The notes under the pieces: model-generated
Database searches by the model: none
What the model saw: only the letters and a program-made list of their open reading frames with translations
Told to the model about the DNA's origin: nothing
Shown: positions 34,421 through 43,414 of the stretch, piece by piece
Position numbering within the stretch: position 1 is the first letter of the stretch
Layout: each line of letters starts with the position of its first letter
Assembly (NCBI GenBank): GCA_045542485.1
Contig: JAZQLC010000008.1
Location: 1 to 64,000, forward strand
Length of the DNA: 64,000 bases
Direction of reading: 5' to 3'
Source of the DNA: SIG575 sp045542485
GTDB taxonomy: Bacteria; Bacillota; Clostridia; Oscillospirales; Acutalibacteraceae
Position numbers and translations under genes: made by a program

Positions 34421-36241
34421 ATGTGCTCAATTGCAGGAAAAATCAATTTCGAGGGCAATCTGAATAAAGAAAAAGGGACATTTACCAGAATAAAAAACAC
34501 CCTTTCAAGGCGCGGTCCTGACGATAGCGGTACTATGTGTTCCGACTATGCCGCTCTGATACATACGCGCCTTGCCGTAATCGATATTGAAAACGGAAGA
34601 CAACCTATGGAAATTGACCACTATATAATAGTATACAACGGTGAACTTTATAACACGGAGGAAATCCGTTCCGAGTTGAAAAGCTACGGAGTTACCTTTA
34701 ATGGACACTCAGACACAGAAGTGCTTCTGAAAGCTTACATCCGATGGAAAGAAAAGTGTGTTGCAAAATTCAACGGAATTTTTGCCTTTGCCATCTGGGA
34801 TAAAAAAGAAGAAAAGCTTTTCATCGCCAGGGACAGGATAGGCGTAAAACCTTTCTTCTATTATAATAGAAAGGGAGATTTCATTTTTGCCTCGGAAATC
34901 AAGGGTATTCTCGCAAGTGGGGCAGTAGAAGCAGAGGCCGACACAAACTCCGTTGCCGAGCTGATTCTGTTAGGTCCCGGCAGAACGCAGGGACAGGGAG
35001 TTTTCAGAAACATAGAAGAACTGCCCCCTGCCACTTGCGGTTATTATGACAGGAAAGGTCTCAGAATGTGGAGATATTGGCATCTGGAGGACAAAGACCA
35101 TACTGACAACCTGAGCACCACCATAGAAAAAGTCAGATTTCTGGTAACCGACTCCGTCGAAAGACAGCTCGTTTCTGATGTGCCGGTATGTACCTTTATG
35201 TCAGGAGGTCTTGATTCAAGCATAATTTCATCAATTGCCGACAGATATTTTAAAGAAAGAGGAGAAACTCTTCACACCTTTTCTCTCGATTACAAGGATA
35301 ACAGCCTCTATTTTAAAGAAAGCAAATTCCAGCCGAACAGTGACAGTCCTTTCATTAATATAATGAAAAACTATCTCAGCGGAGAAAATCATCTCATTGA
35401 ACTTGATACTGACAAACTTTCTTCAGCCCTTTACGATGCAGTTGATGCCCGTGATTTGCCCGGTATGGCAGATGTGGATTCATCCCTTCTTTTATTCTGC
35501 AGAGAAATCAAAAAATATGGTACCGTGGCGCTCAGCGGTGAATGCGCAGACGAAATTTTCGGAGGATATCCCTGGTACAGAGATGAAACAATCAGAGAAA
35601 AGGAGGGCTTCCCCTGGGCGCAGTCCACCTCATATCGCTATAAGTTCCTTATGCCTCAGTTTGCCGAAAAAATAAATCCCCACGAATTTATTGAAAGCCG
35701 TTATAAAACAACGATTTCTGCGGCTGATACGGGCAAAACAAAATCCCCTTTGAACAAGAGGATGAAGGAAATGATGAAGCTGAATCTTGACTGGTTTATG
35801 CAGACTCTTCTTGACAGAAAAGACAGAATGAGTATGTACAACGGCCTTGAAGTGCGTGTGCCCTTCTGCGATTACAGAATTGCAGAATATCTTTACAATG
35901 TGCCGTGGGAGTATAAAGACTATAACCACTACGAGAAAGGGTTGCTGAGAAAAGCTATGGAAGGATATCTTCCTGATGAAATTCTCTGGAGAAAAAAGAG
36001 TCCCTATCCGAAAACCCACAACCCCTCATATCTGAAAAAGGTATCAGAAATGCTGACAGAAATAATAAACACCCCCTCTTCTCCACTGCTTGAAATTGTG
36101 AAGAAGAAGGAGCTTGAAAAACTGCTTGCCGAAAACCTTTCACAGCCATGGTACGGCCAGTTGATGACAACACCACAGACAATCGCATATTTCGTCCAGC
36201 TTGATTACTGGCTTAGGAAATATAAAGTAAGACTTGTCTGA
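34421..36241 (+). CDS. asnB: Asparagine synthase (glutamine-hydrolysing)
   Basis: Makes asparagine from aspartate, ATP and glutamine. The 606 residues start MCSIAG with Cys2 as the glutaminase nucleophile. The N-terminal amidotransferase domain has RGPDDSG and VYNGELYN, and the synthetase domain has the PP-loop SGGLDSS at 261 and GECADEIFGGYPWY. ATG 34421 is fixed by the need for Cys2 and by GAGGTGAT upstream. The internal stretch RKKSPYPKTHNP is typical of the Firmicutes subfamily. It is monocistronic, and its stop lies 2 bp from the remnant on the other strand. Confidence 0.95.
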   Translation: MCSIAGKINFEGNLNKEKGTFTRIKNTLSRRGPDDSGTMCSDYAALIHTRLAVIDIENGRQPMEIDHYIIVYNGELYNTEEIRSELKSYGVTFNGHSDTEVLLKAYIRWKEKCVAKFNGIFAFAIWDKKEEKLFIARDRIGVKPFFYYNRKGDFIFASEIKGILASGAVEAEADTNSVAELILLGPGRTQGQGVFRNIEELPPATCGYYDRKGLRMWRYWHLEDKDHTDNLSTTIEKVRFLVTDSVERQLVSDVPVCTFMSGGLDSSIISSIADRYFKERGETLHTFSLDYKDNSLYFKESKFQPNSDSPFINIMKNYLSGENHLIELDTDKLSSALYDAVDARDLPGMADVDSSLLLFCREIKKYGTVALSGECADEIFGGYPWYRDETIREKEGFPWAQSTSYRYKFLMPQFAEKINPHEFIESRYKTTISAADTGKTKSPLNKRMKEMMKLNLDWFMQTLLDRKDRMSMYNGLEVRVPFCDYRIAEYLYNVPWEYKDYNHYEKGLLRKAMEGYLPDEILWRKKSPYPKTHNPSYLKKVSEMLTEIINTPSSPLLEIVKKKELEKLLAENLSQPWYGQLMTTPQTIAYFVQLDYWLRKYKVRLV

Positions 36242-36243
36242 CT

Positions 36244-36354
36244 TTATTTGTCATATTCTGCAGTAAACACATCTGCAATCTCGCTGATTGTTATAAACGC
36301 GTGAGGGTCTGTTTCGTGCACTATTTCTTTTTCATTATAACATATAGCAGACAT
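36244..36354 (-). pseudogene. Remnant of a YitT/DUF2179-family protein (C-terminal tail)
   Basis: A 36-codon minus-strand frame encodes IVHETDPHAFITISEI and VF before its stop. ETDPHAFITISE matches the hallmark at the C-terminus of YitT-type membrane proteins (DUF2179), where it is followed by the last residues. The 250-odd residues that should precede it, including all transmembrane helices, are absent; upstream lies the gdhA terminator. No ribosome site is visible. It therefore looks like the relic of a deleted gene. Confidence 0.6.
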
Positions 36355-36374
36355 TCAGAAAATAAAAACTTGCA

Positions 36375-36410
36375 AAAATCAGAAACGGCATCTCTGAGGA
36401 GATGCCGTTT
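36375..36410 (-). terminator. Intrinsic terminator of gdhA
   Basis: A 12-bp stem (36383-36394 with 36399-36410) and 4-nt loop are followed on the minus strand by CTGATTTTT. Confidence 0.8.
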
Positions 36411-36430
36411 CGATTATCTTTAATTCTAAA

Positions 36431-37774
36431 TTATACAATACCCTGTGCCATCATTGCTTCAGCAACCTTGAGGAAACCTGCAATATTTGCACCTGCGATG
36501 AGATTGTCTTTCTTGCCGTATTTTTCAGCTGCATCTGCACAAGCGTTGAAGATGTTAACCATAATGCCGTGAAGCTTCTCGTCAACTTCTTCTCTTGTCC
36601 ATGAAAGACGCATACTGTTCTGGCTCATTTCGAGAGCTGAAACTGCAACGCCACCTGCGTTAACTGCCTTTGAGGGAGCAACAACTACGCCGTTTTCACA
36701 GAGATACTGAACTGCTTCGTCTGTTGTGGGCATATTTGAAACTTCGATGTAGTATTTAACGCCGTTAGCAACGATTTTCTTAGCATCTTCAATCTGAACT
36801 TCGTTCTGAGTTGCACAAGGCATAATAACATCAGCCTTAACACCCCAGGGTTTTTCGCCGGGGAAGTATTCTGCACCGAATTTAATTGCATAATCTTCTA
36901 CCTTGTCACGGCCTGATGAACGCATTTCAAGCATATAAGCTGCTTTTTCTTCTGTGATACCGTCTGCATCGTAAACATATCCGTCAGGACCTGAGATTGT
37001 AAGAACTTTACCGCCGAGCTGGTTGATCTTGAGAGCTGCGCCCCAAGCAACATTACCGAAGCCTGAAAGAGCAAATGTCTTACCTTTGATATCTTCGCCC
37101 CACTTTTTGAGAACTTCGTTGCAGAAGTAAACTGCACCGAAACCTGTTGCTTCGGGACGGATAAGGCTGCCGCCGTAAGAAATGCCTTTACCTGTGAGAA
37201 CAGCATTTTCGAAGTTGTTGCAAACTCTCTTATACTGACCGAAAAGGTAACCGATTTCTCTTGCACCAACGCCGATGTCACCTGCGGGAACGTCAACGTG
37301 TGAGCCGATGTGGCGTGAAAGTTCTGTCATAAAGCTCTGGCAGAATCTCATAACCTCGCCGTCTGACTTGCCTCTGGGGTCGAAGTCTGAACCACCTTTA
37401 CCGCCGCCGATGGGGAGACCTGTAAGTGAGTTTTTGAAAATCTGCTCGAAGCCGAGGAATTTGATGATACCTTCATAAACTGAGGGATGGAAACGAAGAC
37501 CACCCTTGTAAGGACCGATTGCGCTGTTGAACTGTACTCTGAAACCACGGTTTACCTGTACTTTGCCGTTGTCGTCTACCCACGGAACGCGGAATTTGAT
37601 GATTCTTTCGGGCTCTACGATTCTTTCAACCAGGTTAGCCTCTACATATTCAGGATGTGCTTCAATAACGGGCTCGATTGATTCGAGAACCTCTTTAACA
37701 GCCTGATGGAATTCGGGCTCACCGGGATTTCTCTTTTTCATGTTTTCATAAACATTTGACAAATATTCGTTCAT
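36431..37774 (-). CDS. gdhA: NADP-specific glutamate dehydrogenase
   Basis: Ammonia assimilation by reductive amination of 2-oxoglutarate. The 447-residue hexameric-type enzyme shows FRVQFNSAIGPYKGGLRFHP, the catalytic-lysine segment LPIGGGKGGSDFDP, DVPAGDIGVGAREIGYL, and the Rossmann motif SGFGNVAWGAA. ATG 37774 follows AAAGGAGTAAATCTC. An 18-codon extension lacks a site. The high-quality codon use suggests strong expression. Confidence 0.96.
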   Translation of the reverse strand: MNEYLSNVYENMKKRNPGEPEFHQAVKEVLESIEPVIEAHPEYVEANLVERIVEPERIIKFRVPWVDDNGKVQVNRGFRVQFNSAIGPYKGGLRFHPSVYEGIIKFLGFEQIFKNSLTGLPIGGGKGGSDFDPRGKSDGEVMRFCQSFMTELSRHIGSHVDVPAGDIGVGAREIGYLFGQYKRVCNNFENAVLTGKGISYGGSLIRPEATGFGAVYFCNEVLKKWGEDIKGKTFALSGFGNVAWGAALKINQLGGKVLTISGPDGYVYDADGITEEKAAYMLEMRSSGRDKVEDYAIKFGAEYFPGEKPWGVKADVIMPCATQNEVQIEDAKKIVANGVKYYIEVSNMPTTDEAVQYLCENGVVVAPSKAVNAGGVAVSALEMSQNSMRLSWTREEVDEKLHGIMVNIFNACADAAEKYGKKDNLIAGANIAGFLKVAEAMMAQGIV

Positions 37775-37867
37775 GAGATTTACTCCTTTTCCTGCTGAAA
37801 TTTGTAAAAAAATGTACTCCTTCAGCAATAAAAATTATTTCATTCTACATTCTATTATCAACTTGTT

Positions 37868-37922
37868 AAAAAAATGTTGCGAAATAATTACCGTTCTGTG
37901 AACAATGAATTATTCCGCAACA
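37868..37922 (-). terminator. Long-stem terminator of the EF-G-like gene
   Basis: 15-nt arms (37875-37889 with 37908-37922, one mismatch) and an 18-nt loop are followed on the minus strand by TTTTTTT. It lies ~100 nt beyond the stop codon. The 37923-38020 stretch in between has only small GC-rich inverted repeats. Confidence 0.75.
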
Positions 37923-38020
37923 AATCTTTCATATCATATTACGGGAACTCCCGGCGCTTCCCGAAGGCAAATCCCCTCGTAAAATCGCCGATTATGCCCG
38001 AATTTTCTTGAAAACTGAAA

Positions 38021-40087
38021 TTATTCTTCAGCGTTTGCCTTTGCCTCATCAATAACTTTCTGAGCAATATTTGCAGGAGCATCCTCATATCTTGCAAATT
38101 CGATTGAGAAATATCCCTTACCGTGAGTTACTGAACGGAGGATAGTAGCAAAGTCACCCATTTCGCTCATAGGAACTTCTGCAACGATTTCGCTCATCTT
38201 GGGCTCTTCAGCAGGACCCATACCGAGAACACGGCCTCTGCGCTTTGTGATATCACTCATAATATCACCCATCTTGCGGTCCTGCATATATGCTTTAAGT
38301 GTGCCGATAGGCTCCTGGATTGTAGCCTGTGCATTGGGCATAGCGTTCTTGAAAGCAAGACTTGCTGCAGTCTTGAATGCCATTTCAGATGAGTCAACGG
38401 GATGGTAAGATCCATCATAGAGAACAGCCTTGACACCAACCATGGGATATCCTGCAAGGAAACCACGAGCAACGCTTTCCCTGAGACCTTTTTCAACTGC
38501 GGGGAAGTAGTTCTTAGGAACTGAGCCGCCGACAACTTCTACTTCAAATACAAGATCCATTTCTTCACAGGGCTCAAATCTTACCCATACATCACCAAAC
38601 TGACCGTGACCGCCTGACTGTTTCTTATGTCGGCCCTGAGCCTCAACCTTTTTACGGATTGTTTCTCTGTATGCAACTCTGGGAATCTGAAGGTCGATTT
38701 CAACGCCCATTTTGTTGAGCTTTGAAACAACAACATCAAGATGCTGCTCACCGAGACCTGCAATAATCTGCTCTCTTGTTTCGTTATCTGTATAGAACTT
38801 GATTACGGGGTCTTCGTGCATAATCTTTGTCATACTTGCAGCAACTTTTTCTTCTTCACCCTTCTTGCGAACTTTAACAGCGCGTGAAAGACAAGCTTCG
38901 GGGAATGAAACGCCGTCAAGGAAGTAAACCTTCTTCTGTTTGCAGAGAGTGTTACCTGTTCTGAATCCGCCAAGCTTTGCAATAACACCGATGTCACCTG
39001 CAGGGATACAAGCTGTTTCTTCCTGCTTTGAGCCTTTGACAAAGATGATTTTACCCATCTTCTCAAGCTGTTCTTTGTTTGCGTTATAGGGCTGAACGTC
39101 GGGAGTAATCTTACCGCTTACAACCTTAAAGTATGACATTTTACCAACATAGGGGTCAGCAACTGTTTTGAAGCAGATAGCAGCAAGATCGCCGTTTTCA
39201 TCACATTTGAGCTCAACTTCATTACCGTCAGCATCTTTTGCGATTTCACCTGCAGCAGTCTCAGCTGAGGGAACATCGTAAACCATAGCGTCAAGAACAA
39301 GGTCAACAGCTTCCATATTGTAACCTGAGCATCCGTATACAGGAATAACATCACCTGCTGCAACGCCTGTGCTCAGACCGCGTACGATTTCAGCCATTGT
39401 GAATTCTTCGCCCTCAAAAAATTTTTCCATAAGCTCATCGTCTGCAGTAGCAACTGATTCGATGAAAGCTTCTCTCATCGCGGTGATTGTGTCATCAGCA
39501 GGAACTTCAACCTGTGTTGCAACACCGTTATCATATGTATAAGCTTTGTTTGTGATGAAGCTAACATAACATTTAACTTTATCGTTCTCATAATAAGGAA
39601 CAACAACGGGACAGATTTTTGTGCCGTATTCTTCCTTGAGAGCGTCGATTGTCTTGTAGTAATCAGTGTTTTCAGCATCGCACTTTGTGATAGCAATAAT
39701 CTTACTGATGCCTCTCTTTGTTGCTGCTTTATATGCTTTTTCTGCACCAACATCGAGTGCTGAACCTGCAGCAGTAACGATAAGAGCGCAGTCAGCTGCG
39801 CGCATACCTTCACTCATACCACCGGCGAAATCAAAGAATCCGGGAGTGTCAAGAATGTTGATTTTTGTATCTTTCCATTCAACAGCTGCCATAGCCATTG
39901 AAACTGATGACTTTCTTTTCTTTTCTTCTGCGTCAAAGTCAAGAACTGTATTTCCGTCAGTAACTCTTCCGAGTCTGTCTGTACCTTTTGTAAGATAAAT
40001 CATTGCTTCACAAAGAGAAGTTTTGCCGCGTCCACCGTGACCTGCGACTACGATATTTCTGATGTTTTTTGCGTTATAGGCTTTCAC
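38021..40087 (-). CDS. EF-G-like translation-factor GTPase
   Basis: A 688-residue paralog of elongation factor G (EF-G2-like family). Domains follow EF-G order, but the GTPase motifs differ. The P-loop is GHGGRGKTS instead of GHxDAGKTT. The G3 motif is DTPGFFDF, so the catalytic histidine after PG is Phe. The G4 motif reads TKCD. Domain IV has GGHGQFGDVWVRFEP, and the C-terminal EF-G domain V is present. These changes are normal for the EF-G-like clade, whose role is not settled. It is not the housekeeping fusA. The start is GTG at 40087 after AGGAGGAA. Confidence 0.9.
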   Translation of the reverse strand: MKAYNAKNIRNIVVAGHGGRGKTSLCEAMIYLTKGTDRLGRVTDGNTVLDFDAEEKKRKSSVSMAMAAVEWKDTKINILDTPGFFDFAGGMSEGMRAADCALIVTAAGSALDVGAEKAYKAATKRGISKIIAITKCDAENTDYYKTIDALKEEYGTKICPVVVPYYENDKVKCYVSFITNKAYTYDNGVATQVEVPADDTITAMREAFIESVATADDELMEKFFEGEEFTMAEIVRGLSTGVAAGDVIPVYGCSGYNMEAVDLVLDAMVYDVPSAETAAGEIAKDADGNEVELKCDENGDLAAICFKTVADPYVGKMSYFKVVSGKITPDVQPYNANKEQLEKMGKIIFVKGSKQEETACIPAGDIGVIAKLGGFRTGNTLCKQKKVYFLDGVSFPEACLSRAVKVRKKGEEEKVAASMTKIMHEDPVIKFYTDNETREQIIAGLGEQHLDVVVSKLNKMGVEIDLQIPRVAYRETIRKKVEAQGRHKKQSGGHGQFGDVWVRFEPCEEMDLVFEVEVVGGSVPKNYFPAVEKGLRESVARGFLAGYPMVGVKAVLYDGSYHPVDSSEMAFKTAASLAFKNAMPNAQATIQEPIGTLKAYMQDRKMGDIMSDITKRRGRVLGMGPAEEPKMSEIVAEVPMSEMGDFATILRSVTHGKGYFSIEFARYEDAPANIAQKVIDEAKANAEE

Positions 40088-40273
40088 CTAAATTCCTCCT
40101 TTGTATCCTCTTTTGCTGCCATACAAATTTATTTTGCAGCTGTAATACCCGTTCATTATATCACGGGTTTTGGAAAATTTCAATAATTTATTTCAAAAAA
40201 GATGAAATAAATTATATATTTTTTGCAAAAATGCACAAAAAACATGTATTTTTGCATTTTCAGAAACGAAAAA

Positions 40274-40302
40274 TTGACTTATCCCTGTCAGTGTGATATA
40301 TT
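40274..40302 (+). promoter_or_regulatory. Sigma-A promoter for the alpha-mannosidase gene
   Basis: TTGACT (40274-40279), 17 nt, TATATT (40297-40302). The predicted start falls at the ribosome site, leaving a leader of only ~12 nt. Confidence 0.55.
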
Positions 40303-40320
40303 TTTCAGGAGGTGATACTT

Positions 40321-43300
40321 ATGAAAACAATCAAAAAGGATGTTCTGTTCGATATGATAAAGCAGGTTCCGAACTTTCTCGTAACCGATATCTGCAATAT
40401 TGACGAGTGGCACACCATTGACGGCATACATAGTGACTACGGCGTTCTGGAAAAATGGGAGGGCACCGAAAAAGTCAGACATCTCGGTGACACCTGGGAA
40501 ACCGGATACCACAGAACAACATGGTTTTCTGCAGATTTTGTTGTTCCCAAGACTCTCACAAATAAAAAACTCTATCTTGAAATCAATTTCGGCGGAGAAG
40601 CAATTGTAAGACTTGACGGCAAAATTATCGGTGCAGTCAGTTCAAATATGAAAGCCGGATGGGTAAACCGTGACCAGATTTTCCTGCCCGTTTATGAAAA
40701 AGCAGGACAAACTCTGCACATTGAAATTGAAGGTGCACTGAACTCCGCAGGTTTCTGCGATTTTGCTATGGAAGGCGCAACAACAGAAACATATATTATG
40801 GAAAAGGCAAGAATCGTTGCCGTAGACCCCGTGTGCGAAAGTTATATATACGACATCAACACATTATGGGGCGCTCTTGACTTTGTTGAAGACAGATACA
40901 TAAACGCCCGACTTTACGAAGCTCTTGACAATTCTGTACATATGGTTGACTTTGATTTCGACAAAGAAAGAGGCAGACAATCAATTGTCAACGCAAAGAA
41001 ATATCTTGATGAGCAGGTTAAGAAAATTTCATATATCCCCACTTCAACCGTTTATATGATGGGACATTGTCACATTGACATAGCATGGCTCTGGGAAGTA
41101 AGGGAAACCGTACGCAAAACTGCCCGTACAATGGCAAACAACCTTGAACTTATGGACAGATACCCTGATATGGTTTTTACACAGAGTCAGGCAATTCTCT
41201 ACGATTTCCTTAAAAACCATTACCCCGAATTATATGAAAGAATCAAGAAAAAAATCAAAGAAGGTAAATGGATTATCGAGGGCAACTCCTGGGTTGAAGC
41301 TGACACAAATGTTGCAAGTGGCGAATCACTTATCCGTCAGCTTCTCTACGGAAGAGAGTTTTTCAGAAACGAATTCGGAGTTGAAAGCGACACCTACTGG
41401 CTCCCCGACTGTTTCGGTTTTTCCTGGGCATTACCTCAGATTATCAGAAGAAGCGGAATGAAATATTTTGTCAGCGCAAAACTTGCCAATCAGGATATCA
41501 ATCCCTTCCCCGTCTCTACTTTCAAATGGAAAGGTCAGGACGGCAGCGAAATTCTTGCTCACATCGTAAAGGGCAACGGATACGGCGGTGAATGCGAAGC
41601 AAATGATGTTATTGCTTTCGACAGCAAAAATTCACAGTCAGATGTGTTACCTGCCACAATCGGTATGTACGGATACGGCGACGGTGGCGGTGGCTGTACA
41701 TACAGTATGGTAGAAAGAGCGGAGCGTTACGGCTCTGTCCCCGGAATGCCCGTCATAAAACAAGCCGGTGCATCAGAATTTTTCAGAGAGGCTGAGAAAG
41801 TAAGAGAAAAGCTTCCTACATGGTATGACGAAATGTATTATGAAAACCACAGAGGTACATATACTTCTCAGGCAATCATCAAAAAATACAACAGACAGAG
41901 TGAGTTTCTTGTGACAAGAACAGAAATGCTTTCATCTTTCCTTGAAAATATATCAGGCGAAAAATACCCCAAGGATGAGCTTGAAAAAATCTGGAAGCTT
42001 CTTCTTAAAAACCAATTCCACGACACTCTCCCCGGCACATCAATTCACGAAGCTCACATTGACGCAAAGAATGTTTTTGAAAAACTGATGTCTGACGCAG
42101 AAAAAATCAAAAATGATGCTCTCGGAAAAATCAATGCAAAAGTTTACGCAGATGAGGATTCATTTATTGTGTGGAACCTTCTCTCCTTTGAAAGAAGCGG
42201 GTATGTAACCGTTGACGGCGTAATCTTCTACGCGGAAAATGTTCCTGCTATGGGTTACAAGGTTTTCTCAAAAAATAAAGTGAAAGAAAAATTCAGAAAA
42301 GTCAGGGCAACGGAAAAACTTCTTGAAAACGAAAAGCTTCGTGTGCGTTTTGACAGAAACGGTCTTATCACCTCAATCTTCGACAAAGCAAACAGCAGAG
42401 AAACACTTTCAGGAAAGAGCAATCTTCTGACGATTTTCCAGGACAAGCCCATTCACGAAAGTGCGTGGAATCTTGAAATAAATTATCAGAAAAAATTCTG
42501 GGAACTGACAGATGCCGATGAAATCATCGTTCTTCCCGATGACGGCGAAAAGGCAGGACTTCAGGTAACAAGACACTTCAATAAATCAAGAATCACCCAG
42601 AAAATCATTCTCAGAAGAAATTCGGGTCGCGTAGATTTTGAAACCGAGGTCGACTGGCACGAAACAGAAAAAATTCTCAAAGCATCTTTCCTTACAGACA
42701 TCCTTTCAACCAGAGCAACATATGAAATCGCTCACGGTGCAATCGAAAGACCTGTTCACTACACAACCTCTTATGACCTTGCAAAATTTGAGGTTTCTGC
42801 TCACAAGTGGGCAGACCTTTCGGAAGGCAATTACGGTGTAAGTATCCTCAACGATTCCAAATACGGTTATGACATTTTTGAAAACAGAATGAGAATCACG
42901 CTGATGCGTTCTCCCAACTGTCCCGACAGAACCTCTGACCACGGAATAAACACATTCGTATACAGTTTCTGTCCCCACACGGGCACATGGACAGAAAAAA
43001 CAAGCGAAGAAGCATTCTCGCTCAATCTTCCTCTTGAGGGCTTTGCAAAAGAAAAAGGCATAGGCTCTCTTGAAAAAGAAAAGTCTTTTATCAGCTTCGA
43101 CAAAAGCAATATCGTCGTAGATGCACTGAAAAAATCACAGGCAGAAGACGGCTTTATTCTCAGACTTTATGAGAGCAAAAAGCAGAGAGGAATTGTCACT
43201 GCTTACCTTGGCTTTGATGCTTCCAAAATCATCGAATGTAATATGATGGAAGAGGAAGAAACTGAAATTTCTGTCACAAACAACTCTTTCTCATTCTTAC

Positions 43301-43341
43301 TTAAACCGGGTGAAGTAAAAACATTTAAAATTTGTAAATAA
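40321..43341 (+). CDS. Alpha-mannosidase, glycoside hydrolase family 38
   Basis: A 1006-residue retaining mannosidase without signal peptide, so it works on imported oligosaccharides. The N-terminal catalytic domain shows the zinc-site GHCHIDIAWLW (~residue 248), TQSQAILYDFL, and the nucleophile aspartate in TYWLPDCFGFSW (~363). Middle helical and C-terminal beta-sandwich domains follow. ATG 40321 has the strongest ribosome site in the window (AGGAGGTGAT). Together with manA it gives a route from mannosides to fructose-6-P. Family length is normal. Confidence 0.93.
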   Translation: MKTIKKDVLFDMIKQVPNFLVTDICNIDEWHTIDGIHSDYGVLEKWEGTEKVRHLGDTWETGYHRTTWFSADFVVPKTLTNKKLYLEINFGGEAIVRLDGKIIGAVSSNMKAGWVNRDQIFLPVYEKAGQTLHIEIEGALNSAGFCDFAMEGATTETYIMEKARIVAVDPVCESYIYDINTLWGALDFVEDRYINARLYEALDNSVHMVDFDFDKERGRQSIVNAKKYLDEQVKKISYIPTSTVYMMGHCHIDIAWLWEVRETVRKTARTMANNLELMDRYPDMVFTQSQAILYDFLKNHYPELYERIKKKIKEGKWIIEGNSWVEADTNVASGESLIRQLLYGREFFRNEFGVESDTYWLPDCFGFSWALPQIIRRSGMKYFVSAKLANQDINPFPVSTFKWKGQDGSEILAHIVKGNGYGGECEANDVIAFDSKNSQSDVLPATIGMYGYGDGGGGCTYSMVERAERYGSVPGMPVIKQAGASEFFREAEKVREKLPTWYDEMYYENHRGTYTSQAIIKKYNRQSEFLVTRTEMLSSFLENISGEKYPKDELEKIWKLLLKNQFHDTLPGTSIHEAHIDAKNVFEKLMSDAEKIKNDALGKINAKVYADEDSFIVWNLLSFERSGYVTVDGVIFYAENVPAMGYKVFSKNKVKEKFRKVRATEKLLENEKLRVRFDRNGLITSIFDKANSRETLSGKSNLLTIFQDKPIHESAWNLEINYQKKFWELTDADEIIVLPDDGEKAGLQVTRHFNKSRITQKIILRRNSGRVDFETEVDWHETEKILKASFLTDILSTRATYEIAHGAIERPVHYTTSYDLAKFEVSAHKWADLSEGNYGVSILNDSKYGYDIFENRMRITLMRSPNCPDRTSDHGINTFVYSFCPHTGTWTEKTSEEAFSLNLPLEGFAKEKGIGSLEKEKSFISFDKSNIVVDALKKSQAEDGFILRLYESKKQRGIVTAYLGFDASKIIECNMMEEEETEISVTNNSFSFLLKPGEVKTFKICK

Positions 43342-43344
43342 ATA

Positions 43345-43373
43345 TTGTATTTTCTCTCTGAATGTGATATCAT
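43345..43373 (+). promoter_or_regulatory. Promoter for the first LCAT-like hydrolase gene
   Basis: TTGTAT (43345-43350), 17 nt, TATCAT (43368-43373). It lies directly after the mannosidase stop. Confidence 0.5.
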
Positions 43374-43414
43374 TTATAGGTATAATAATATCCTAAAATG
43401 TAGGAGGTAAAAAG

